From Tumebacillus amylolyticus (GTDB lineage Bacteria; Bacillota; Bacilli; Tumebacillales; Tumebacillaceae), in contig NZ_JAEQNB010000004.1 in NCBI RefSeq assembly GCF_016722965.1, positions 396,091 to 460,090 of the forward strand: a DNA stretch of 64,000 bases, read 5' to 3'. The stretch's first letter is position 1. Every line of letters starts with the position of its first letter. The notes beneath the pieces are model-generated. The model was not told the origin of the DNA and made no database searches. It was given only the letters and a program-made list of their open reading frames with translations. This document shows positions 49,368 to 55,448 of this stretch, in pieces. Both the position numbers and the translations under genes were made by a program.

Positions 49368-50651
49368 ATGGACAAACAAATCCAACCCGTGACCACGTTG
49401 TCCGGCATCGTGACGGTGCCGGGCGACAAATCGATCTCCCACCGGGCGGTGATGTTCGGCGCGCTGGCAGACGGCGTGACGCGCGTCACCGGCTTTTTGC
49501 CGGGAGCAGACTGTCTGAGCACAGTGGATTGCTTCCGCAAGCTGGGCGTTCAGATCGAGCAACATTCGGCGACCGAGCTGTCCGTACACGGTGTGGGCCT
49601 CAACGGTTTGCAAGAACCGACCGACGTGCTGGATGTCGGCAACTCGGGCACGACGGCGCGTCTCATGCTGGGCATTTTGGCGGGACAACCCTTCCATTGC
49701 ACCGTGACGGGCGATGCGTCGATTCGCAAGCGTCCGATGGGGCGCGTCGCAACGCCTCTGCGTGAGATGGGCGCTATCATCGACGGTCGGGACGGCGGTC
49801 GACTGGCTCCGTTGTCTGTGCGCGGAGGCGGGTTGAAATCGTTCAAGTATGAGTCTCCGGTTGCGAGTGCCCAAGTCAAGTCGGGCATTCTGCTGGCGGG
49901 TCTGTTTGCGGAAGGGGAGACCGGTGTCCGCGAACCGGAGCCGTCCCGCGACCATACGGAGCGCATGTTGCAAGCGTTTGGCGTGGAAGTGAGTCAGCGC
50001 GAGGGATTCATTACGGTACAGGGCGGTTCGCGTCTGACGGCGACCGATATCCACGTGCCGGGCGACATCTCGTCGGCGGCGTTCTTGCTGGTGGCGGCGT
50101 CGATCGTGCCGGGTTCCGACGTGACGATTCGCGGCGTGGGTCTCAATCCGACCCGTACCGGGATTCTCGATGTGCTGCTCGACATGGGAGCGCAAATCGA
50201 AGTGCTCAACGAGCGTCTCGAAGGCGGCGAACCGATCGGCGACCTGCGCGTGCGCGGCAGTCAATTGCGGGCGACCACGGTACGCGGGGAGATCATCCCG
50301 CGCTTGATCGACGAAGTGCCGGTTCTGGCGGTGGCGGCGACGCAAGCGGAGGGCGTGACGGAGATTCGGGACGCAGCGGAGCTGAAAGTCAAGGAATCGA
50401 ACCGCATCGCGACCACGGCGAACGAACTGCGCAAGTTCGGCGCTGACGTCGAGGAATTGGAAGACGGTCTGCGCATTCGCGGCGGCGCGAAACTTCGTGG
50501 CGGGGCTGTTATCGAGACGCACCACGACCACCGGATCGCGATGTCGATGGCAGTGGCGGCTCTGGTAGCAGACGGTGCTGCCACGATCCGCGATTGGGAA
50601 GCGGTGGACGTTTCCTTCCCGGGATTCGCGGAATTATTGCAAAATCTCTGA
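49368..50651 (+). CDS. aroA: 3-Phosphoshikimate 1-carboxyvinyltransferase (EPSP synthase)
   Basis: 427 aa; makes EPSP from shikimate-3-phosphate and PEP, the substrate of AroC. ATG 49368 is 8 bp after GAGAGAGG; TTG 49362 is closer. Motifs: GDKSISHRAVMFGALADG (about residues 20-37), LDVGNSGTTARLMLGILAG (about 86-104), SIRKRPMGRVATPLREMGA (about 121-139), and KVKESNRI (about 343-350) with the catalytic Lys/Glu. It belongs to the glyphosate-insensitive-like (class II) group by the look of SIRKRPM and the overall sequence. It closes the supraoperon. Confidence 0.96.
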   Translation: MDKQIQPVTTLSGIVTVPGDKSISHRAVMFGALADGVTRVTGFLPGADCLSTVDCFRKLGVQIEQHSATELSVHGVGLNGLQEPTDVLDVGNSGTTARLMLGILAGQPFHCTVTGDASIRKRPMGRVATPLREMGAIIDGRDGGRLAPLSVRGGGLKSFKYESPVASAQVKSGILLAGLFAEGETGVREPEPSRDHTERMLQAFGVEVSQREGFITVQGGSRLTATDIHVPGDISSAAFLLVAASIVPGSDVTIRGVGLNPTRTGILDVLLDMGAQIEVLNERLEGGEPIGDLRVRGSQLRATTVRGEIIPRLIDEVPVLAVAATQAEGVTEIRDAAELKVKESNRIATTANELRKFGADVEELEDGLRIRGGAKLRGGAVIETHHDHRIAMSMAVAALVADGAATIRDWEAVDVSFPGFAELLQNL

Positions 50652-50659
50652 AAAGTGTA

Positions 50660-50688
50660 TTGACAACCAGTCTGGGCTTGCATACAAT
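50660..50688 (+). promoter_or_regulatory. Strong promoter before a short leader or small RNA
   Basis: -35 TTGACA (50660-50665), 17-bp spacer, -10 TACAAT (50683-50688), a near-consensus sigma-A promoter directly after aroA. Confidence 0.75.
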
Positions 50689-50693
50689 GTAGT

Positions 50694-50773
50694 TGTAAGC
50701 TTTAGTTCTGGTTTCTCTCCACTCCTATCATACTTAGCCTGACCGGGGGACGTCCTGGTCAGGCACTTTTTTG
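50694..50773 (+). ncRNA. Short transcript: small RNA or attenuated leader
   Basis: From the strong promoter the transcript runs about 80 nt to an intrinsic terminator (GCCTGACC / GGTCAGGC, then six T at 50767-50772). It has no start codon with a ribosome binding site. Either it is an independent small RNA, or it is a leader with conditional terminator for the membrane protein gene at 50896. Confidence 0.5.
50737..50773 (+). terminator. Terminator of the short transcript
   Basis: 8-bp stem GCCTGACC / GGTCAGGC with an inner GG/CC pair, followed by ACTTTTTT. Confidence 0.88.
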
Positions 50774-50775
50774 TT

Positions 50776-50789
50776 TGTAAGCGTTTTCT
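50776..50789 (+). promoter_or_regulatory. CcpA-type cre site
   Basis: TGTAAGCGTTTTCT fits the Firmicute cre consensus TGWAARCGYTWNCW at every position. It covers a possible -35 (TTGTAA, 50775-50780; -10-like TTACAT at 50798-50803) upstream of the membrane protein gene, a repression-type arrangement. Confidence 0.65.
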
Positions 50790-50895
50790 GAAAAGGGTTA
50801 CATCGAGGAAGCACGAACCTCACAAAAAACTTAGGCGTCTACCTCGTCCCCGTGCCGAATAGGATATATGGACGTGGACAAAGGGGGATCGCCCA

Positions 50896-51423
50896 GTGAG
50901 CATGTGGAAGTTGTTGCTTCGCGCAGGTACGGCACAGGTCGTCATCGTCCTGTTTATCTTAATAAAAGTCTTGCTGGTTCCGTTTCTGGTATGGCGCTTC
51001 CTCGGCACGTCTTACGGCGCGATGATCACGCTCGACGTGGCGACGATCGTCTGCGGAACGGGTGCGGCGTTGTCGATGGGGATGCTTGGCTACGAGCAAG
51101 CGCGCGGGTTCCGTCGCGAGCGGCGGTTCCGCGAGGCGTTCTGGCACATGCTGTGCATCCACGGGCCGGCGTTCGCTTTTTTGCTGTATAAATTCTCACA
51201 CGGAACGACATGGGACACTCATCTGCTTTTGATCCTCTCCGGTTGGGTGTCGATGTTCTCGCATCCGATGAATCTCGTGGGCTTTTACGGGCCTTGGGTG
51301 GACGGAGCGGCGCTGGTGGCGATGGCAGGTCTGTACCTGCTCGGCGTCTTCATCTATCACGATGAACAGCGTCAGATCCCGCCGAAGGGGTTGCCGATTC
51401 GGTTTAAACGTGTAGGTTCTTGA
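50896..51423 (+). CDS. Hypothetical four-TM membrane protein
   Basis: 175 aa, GTG 50896 after AAGGGGG. Hydrophobic helices at about residues 14-35 (AQVVIVLFILIKVLLVPFLVW), 42-62 (AMITLDVATIVCGTGAALSMG), 84-104 (HMLCIHGPAFAFLLYKF) and 135-155 (GAALVAMAGLYLLGVFIYH); basic RGFRRERRFRE loop between 2 and 3. A cre site upstream suggests carbon-source control. No family recognised. Confidence 0.65.
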   Translation: MSMWKLLLRAGTAQVVIVLFILIKVLLVPFLVWRFLGTSYGAMITLDVATIVCGTGAALSMGMLGYEQARGFRRERRFREAFWHMLCIHGPAFAFLLYKFSHGTTWDTHLLLILSGWVSMFSHPMNLVGFYGPWVDGAALVAMAGLYLLGVFIYHDEQRQIPPKGLPIRFKRVGS

Positions 51424-51427
51424 AATA

Positions 51428-51464
51428 AAGCAGGCTGTTGCAGATCGTTGCAACAGCTTTTTTT
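51428..51464 (+). terminator. Terminator of the membrane protein gene
   Basis: CTGTTGCA / TGCAACAG stem with a small loop, then eight T. Confidence 0.9.
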
Positions 51465-51467
51465 TGC

Positions 51468-51497
51468 TTGCATAAAGAACATCCGTTCGCATATAAT
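51468..51497 (+). promoter_or_regulatory. Promoter of the Y-family polymerase gene
   Basis: -35 TTGCAT (51468-51473), 18-bp spacer, consensus -10 TATAAT (51492-51497); one LexA box lies in the spacer and one just downstream. Confidence 0.7.
51477..51488. promoter_or_regulatory. LexA (DinR) box 1
   Basis: GAACATCCGTTC, the GAAC-N4-GTTC form of the Gram-positive SOS operator, between -35 and -10. Confidence 0.8.
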
Positions 51498-51513
51498 GAA
51501 GACAATACTACAG

Positions 51514-51525
51514 GAACGCACGTTC
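51514..51525. promoter_or_regulatory. LexA (DinR) box 2
   Basis: GAACGCACGTTC, GAAC-N4-GTTC, 37 bp after box 1 and 22 bp before the start codon. Confidence 0.8.
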
Positions 51526-51547
51526 TCCTTTTAATGGGGGTAAGTAT

Positions 51548-52795
51548 ATGTCACGGTATGGTTTAACGGATAAGCGGCAAATTTTGCTGGTGGATATGAA
51601 CTCTTTTTACGCGAGCGTCGAGCAGGCGCAGAATCCAGGCTGGCGGGGCAAGCCGGTCGTAATCTGCGGAGACCCGGAGCGACGCAGCGGCATCGTGCTC
51701 GCGGCGAGTCGCGAAGCGAAGGCGTTTGGGATCAAGACGGTCGATCCTGTCTGGGAAGTGCGGCAGAAGTGCCCGCAAGCGATCCTCGTGCGACCTCGCA
51801 TGGAGACGTACATCGAAGTGTCTATGCACATCATGGAGATCGCCAAGCGATTTACGCCGCAGGTGGAGGTATTCTCCATCGACGAGTTGTTTCTCGATGT
51901 GACGGGGACGGAGAAGCTCTGGGGAGGTCCGTGGGAAGTGGCGCGCAAGTTCCGCGAGTTGGTGCGGGAGGAGACGGGCGTGGTCTGCTCGGTCGGCATC
52001 TCGTACAACAAGCTCTGCGCCAAGGTCTGCTGCGACACGATGGCCAAGAAAGCACCGGAAGGCATCCACGAATGGACGTCGGAGCACATCGAACCGGAGA
52101 TGCACCGTCTGCCTGTGCGTGAGCTGTTCGGCGTCGGTTCTCGGATGGAGAAGCACTTCCACAGCCGAGGCTTGGTGACGATCGGCGACCTGGCGAACTA
52201 CCCGTTGCATCTCTTGAAGAAACGCTTCGGGATCGTCGGCGAAGTGTACCATCTCTCGGCGAACGGCATCGACTACAGCCCGGTGACGCCGAATACGTTT
52301 CGTCAGGATATGAAAGGCTGCGGGCACATGATGACTCTGCCGCGCGACTACGAGTCGGCGGAGGAGGTCGAAGTCGTGCTCTTGGAACTGGCGGAGGAGG
52401 TAGGACGCCGTCTGCGTCGGATGCGCAAGCGGGGGCGCACGATCAACATCATGTGCGGGTACAAAGGCTTCATGGGCGGATTCTCCCGCCAGTGGACGAT
52501 GCCGGACGCAACGTACATGACACGCGACCTCTACGAAGCGGCGCGGAAACTGTTTCACCAGCACTGGGACGGATCGCCGGTGCGCTCGATCGGCGTCTCT
52601 GTCGACAACTTGGTGGACGACTCGGTTCAACAACTCGACCTCTTTCGCGACTGGGAGCGAGAGCGACGGCTCGCGTACACGCTTGACAACTTGCAGGACC
52701 GTTTCGGCAAGACCGCCGTCATGCGCGCCGCTTCCCTGACTTCGGCAGGTCAGGCGTTGGAGCGGGCGGGGAAGATCGGCGGCCACTATAAGTAA
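51548..52795 (+). CDS. Y-family DNA polymerase (UvrX/YqjW-like)
   Basis: 415-aa translesion polymerase. ATG 51548 after ATGGGGGTAAG. Catalytic elements: ILLVDMNSFYASVEQ (metal Asp, residues about 12-26), SREAKAFGIKTVDPVW, and VFSIDELFLDVTGT (about 107-120) with the SIDE-like acidic pair. The helix-hairpin-helix and little-finger domains follow, and QQLDLF (about 362-367) is a sliding-clamp motif. The start VDMNSFYASVE is closer to UvrX/YqjW than to DinB. Two LexA boxes indicate SOS induction. Confidence 0.9.
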   Translation: MSRYGLTDKRQILLVDMNSFYASVEQAQNPGWRGKPVVICGDPERRSGIVLAASREAKAFGIKTVDPVWEVRQKCPQAILVRPRMETYIEVSMHIMEIAKRFTPQVEVFSIDELFLDVTGTEKLWGGPWEVARKFRELVREETGVVCSVGISYNKLCAKVCCDTMAKKAPEGIHEWTSEHIEPEMHRLPVRELFGVGSRMEKHFHSRGLVTIGDLANYPLHLLKKRFGIVGEVYHLSANGIDYSPVTPNTFRQDMKGCGHMMTLPRDYESAEEVEVVLLELAEEVGRRLRRMRKRGRTINIMCGYKGFMGGFSRQWTMPDATYMTRDLYEAARKLFHQHWDGSPVRSIGVSVDNLVDDSVQQLDLFRDWERERRLAYTLDNLQDRFGKTAVMRAASLTSAGQALERAGKIGGHYK

Positions 52796-52812
52796 GTGCA
52801 TGTTTGAAAAAA

Positions 52813-52846
52813 GAGCTGAATCCACCGTGCGGGGGATTCAGCTTTT
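52813..52846. terminator. Bidirectional terminator after the polymerase gene
   Basis: AGCTGAATCC / GGATTCAGCT stem with A-run before and T-run after; its right side overlaps the end of the small minus-strand gene at 52838. Confidence 0.85.
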
Positions 52847-52948
52847 CTCATCGTGGATTTCGGTACCGATCTCATTGCGAGCCAGCAAGTAGAGACAACC
52901 TAGTAAGCCGACGATCAAAAGCAAGAACGCCAGCGGCTCCCCGCCCAT
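52838..52948 (-). CDS. Single-pass small membrane protein
   Basis: 36-aa peptide: ATG 52948 lies 10 nt after GGAGG on the minus strand. One TM helix (about residues 5-22, PLAFLLLIVGLLGCLYLLA) and an acidic tail (EIGTEIHDEKS). The frame is open further upstream, but no better start is seen. Function unknown; such peptides often modulate membrane enzymes. Confidence 0.5.
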   Translation of the reverse strand: MGGEPLAFLLLIVGLLGCLYLLARNEIGTEIHDEKS

Positions 52949-53057
52949 CGTGATCGAGCCTCCTCGGGCACTCAGAATGGTTGTGGAAGAAGCATATGAG
53001 GGGAGGGTTGGGCGAAAGTCCGAATAAAAATCAACAAAGTCAGCCAATCTGTACGAC

Positions 53058-53093
53058 AAAAAAGCGGACGACCGGGAGGGATGTCCGCTTTTT
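53058..53093 (+). terminator. Terminator-like hairpin
   Basis: AAAAGCGGAC / GTCCGCTTTTT with a 13-nt loop; can serve the minus-strand zinc-binding gene ending at 53103. Confidence 0.82.
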
Positions 53094-53102
53094 GCTATCT
53101 TA

Positions 53103-53282
53103 TTAGTAGAAGCACGCCGACGGCAACCCGATCAACCGCCAGTTCATCTGCGCCGTCTCGCTCTGACACGCCTCTGAGCAAGCGTGCGACGGATCGTCCG
53201 GCACACACTCCGGGCAGATGCCACGAGCGCAGAGCATGCACTCCACGATGGCCTCCCGTTCGGGGTGGTTGGAACAGGACAT
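53103..53282 (-). CDS. Small Cys/His-rich zinc-binding protein (B-box-like)
   Basis: 59 aa, ATG 53282, 8 nt after GGAGG on the minus strand. MSCSNHPEREAIVECMLCARGICPEC shows the C-x-x-H … C-x-x-C … C-x-x-C spacing of B-box/zinc-finger proteins, with further Cys-His in SHACSEAC. It would bind one or two zinc ions. It lies next to the divergent miaB gene. Function unknown. Confidence 0.7.
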   Translation of the reverse strand: MSCSNHPEREAIVECMLCARGICPECVPDDPSHACSEACQSETAQMNWRLIGLPSACFY

Positions 53283-53363
53283 GGGCGACACCTCCTTTTT
53301 TGTTAGTATGTCCTTGTTCAAAATTTGTCCCCGTCTACCCTGTAGCATTCGCGACTCTCCTTT

Positions 53364-53372
53364 TGATATAAT
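53364..53372 (+). promoter_or_regulatory. Extended -10 promoter of miaB
   Basis: TGATATAAT (TGn-TATAAT) 42 bp before the miaB start; the -35 region is poor. Confidence 0.6.
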
Positions 53373-53414
53373 GGCTTTTAGGCAATTGTTCGAGAAAGGA
53401 GAGACACATAACTC

Positions 53415-54890
53415 ATGACCACCTTCCAAAATGAAGGCTTTATCCATATAGATGACCTTGACCAGCACGCCCTCGACGCGCATCGTCCGTCGATGGATGA
53501 ACGCAACCGCGTGGACTACCGCGCGGTTGCGAAGGACGTAGGTCGGATCGGGGAAGGGAAAAACTACCTGATCCGCACCCACGGTTGCCAGATGAACGAA
53601 CATGACACCGAGATCATGTCGGGCATGCTCGAAGAGATGGGCTACCGACCGACCACCGTGTTGGAAGACGCCGATTTCGTGCTGTACAACACCTGTGCCG
53701 TCCGCGAGAATGCAGAGGACAAAGTTTTCGGCCACATCGGCACGCTGAAACCGATGAAAGCGAAGAACCCGAACCTCATGATCGGCCTCTGCGGTTGCAT
53801 GGCTCAAGAAGAAGTCGTCCGCGCCAAGATCCAAGAAAAACACCCGCACGTCGATCTCGTATTCGGCACGCACAACTTGCACATGCTCCCGGAACTGATC
53901 GAACAAGCCCAACATACCAAGGAAACGATCTTCGAAGTCTGGGACAAGTCTGACGCGACGATTGAAAACCTGCCGAAGATTCGCAAGGACAAAATTCGCG
54001 CGTGGGTCAACATCCAGTACGGCTGCAACAAGTTCTGCACCTACTGCATCGTCCCGTTCACCCGCGGTGCCGAGCGTTCCCGCCAACCGGAGGACATCCT
54101 CGCCGAACTGCGCGACCTCGCCGCAGAGGGGTACAAGGAAGTCACCCTGCTTGGGCAAAATGTCAACGACTACGGCATCGACCTTGGCAATGTGGACTTT
54201 GGCGACCTGCTGGAAATGGCGGCGCAAGTGGAAGGTCTGGAGCGCATCCGCTTCACCACCTCCAACCCGTGGAACTTCACGGACAAAATGATCGACGTCA
54301 TCGCCAAGTACGACAACATCCCGAATCACATCCAACTGCCGGCGCAATCGGGCTCTTCGCAGACCTTGCGCCGCATGAAGCGCGGCTACACCCGCGAAGA
54401 CTACTTGGACCTCGTCAACCGCATCAAGACCAAGATTCCGAACGTCTCCATGACCACCGACATCATCGTCGGCTTCCCGGGCGAGACGGAGGAGCAGTTC
54501 CAAGAAACGCTCTCGCTGATGGAAACGGTCCGCTACGACGGAGCGTTCATGTTCATCTACTCTCCGCGTGAAGGCACGCCGGCGACTCGTCTGCCGGACG
54601 ATGTAACCGACGCAGAGAAAAAGGACCGCTTGAAGCGCCTCAACGAACTCCAAGACCGCATTTCGCTGGAGATCAACAAGTCTTTGGAAGGCAAAGTCCT
54701 GCGCGTTCTCGTCGAAGGCGAGTCCAAGAACAACCCGGATGTCCTGCAAACCCGCACAGAATCGAACAAAATCGTCCACATCACCGCACCAAAAGAACTG
54801 ATCGGCCACTTCGTCAACGTCAAAGTCACCGAAGCCAAGACTTGGACGCTCAATGGCGAACTGGTTTCTGAGGAGGTCCCGGCTGTATGA
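53415..54890 (+). CDS. miaB: tRNA-2-methylthio-N6-dimethylallyladenosine synthase
   Basis: 491-aa methylthiotransferase that adds the ms2 group to i6A37 of tRNAs. UPF0004 domain with cluster ligands in THGCQMNEHDTEIM, LYNTCAVRENAEDK and GLCGCMAQEE; radical SAM motif CNKFCTYC (CxxxCxxC) in IQYGCNKFCTYCIVPFTRGAE; C-terminal TRAM domain (about residues 422-488). The N-terminus is about 50 residues longer than in E. coli, as in Bacillus. It acts after MiaA, encoded 6 kb downstream. Confidence 0.96.
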   Translation: MTTFQNEGFIHIDDLDQHALDAHRPSMDERNRVDYRAVAKDVGRIGEGKNYLIRTHGCQMNEHDTEIMSGMLEEMGYRPTTVLEDADFVLYNTCAVRENAEDKVFGHIGTLKPMKAKNPNLMIGLCGCMAQEEVVRAKIQEKHPHVDLVFGTHNLHMLPELIEQAQHTKETIFEVWDKSDATIENLPKIRKDKIRAWVNIQYGCNKFCTYCIVPFTRGAERSRQPEDILAELRDLAAEGYKEVTLLGQNVNDYGIDLGNVDFGDLLEMAAQVEGLERIRFTTSNPWNFTDKMIDVIAKYDNIPNHIQLPAQSGSSQTLRRMKRGYTREDYLDLVNRIKTKIPNVSMTTDIIVGFPGETEEQFQETLSLMETVRYDGAFMFIYSPREGTPATRLPDDVTDAEKKDRLKRLNELQDRISLEINKSLEGKVLRVLVEGESKNNPDVLQTRTESNKIVHITAPKELIGHFVNVKVTEAKTWTLNGELVSEEVPAV

Positions 54891-55288
54891 GCACCATCGC
54901 ACCTGTCATCGAAGAAAAAGCACGCCTGATCGGAGACATGGTCACCCGATCGCTGGAGATGTCGATCTTCAAGCAAGCGGAGCAAGACCTGTCCACCCAT
55001 TCCGAAGCGCAAGCGTTGATCGGCGAAATTCAGACCAAGCAATCCAACGGCGGTGACGTCGAGGACGTGCTCGACCGTCTCGAAACGCTCGACGTCGTGC
55101 GCCGCTTCACCATCGCACAGGAGAACCTCTCCGAAGTGGTCTCCCATGTCACCAAGATCTTGACCGCCACGCTGTCCGACCGTCTCGACATTCTCGCGCC
55201 CGAAGCGGAGGGTGGTTGCGGCGGTTGCACGGCAGAGGGATGCGACAAAGCAACCTCTTGCGACGGCAACGATTCATTGTGCGGCTAA
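54887..55288 (+). CDS. ricA: YmcA/YlbF-family protein (RicA-like)
   Basis: 133-aa helical protein, ATG 54887 overlapping the miaB stop. YlbF/YmcA domain over about residues 1-105 (SIFKQAEQDLSTHSEAQALIGEIQTKQ…). The C-terminus is a Cys cluster (GGCGGC, GCDKATSC, LCG) suited to Fe-S binding. In Bacillus, YmcA (RicA), YlbF and YaaT form the Ric complex with [4Fe-4S] clusters that promotes RNase Y processing, and ymcA follows miaB exactly as here. cotE, next in Bacillus, is missing. Confidence 0.82.
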   Translation: MSTIAPVIEEKARLIGDMVTRSLEMSIFKQAEQDLSTHSEAQALIGEIQTKQSNGGDVEDVLDRLETLDVVRRFTIAQENLSEVVSHVTKILTATLSDRLDILAPEAEGGCGGCTAEGCDKATSCDGNDSLCG

Positions 55289-55307
55289 AAACGCATACCA
55301 CCGAAAA

Positions 55308-55342
55308 AAGATCCGCGCCCTGAGAGGGTGCGGGTCTTTTTT
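55308..55342 (+). terminator. Terminator of miaB-ricA
   Basis: AAGA-CCGC-CCCT / AGGG-GCGG-TCTT interrupted stem, then seven T. Confidence 0.85.
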
Positions 55343-55400
55343 TCCAGCGGGGTCGTGGTATCGGAAGTAAGGCAAAAAGGGGGACGAGCCACCTTAGATT

Positions 55401-55409
55401 TGTTATAAT
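55401..55409 (+). promoter_or_regulatory. Extended -10 promoter of mutS
   Basis: TGTTATAAT (TGn-TATAAT), 39 bp before ATG 55449. Confidence 0.65.
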
Positions 55410-55448
55410 GAAGTCCGAATTAGCAAAGAAGAGCGGAGGAAGTTACGA

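Noticed and set aside
53103..54902. Long antisense frame opposite miaB
   Set aside because: Only its last 59 codons (53103-53282) have a ribosome binding site and a sensible protein; the rest is the mirror of miaB.
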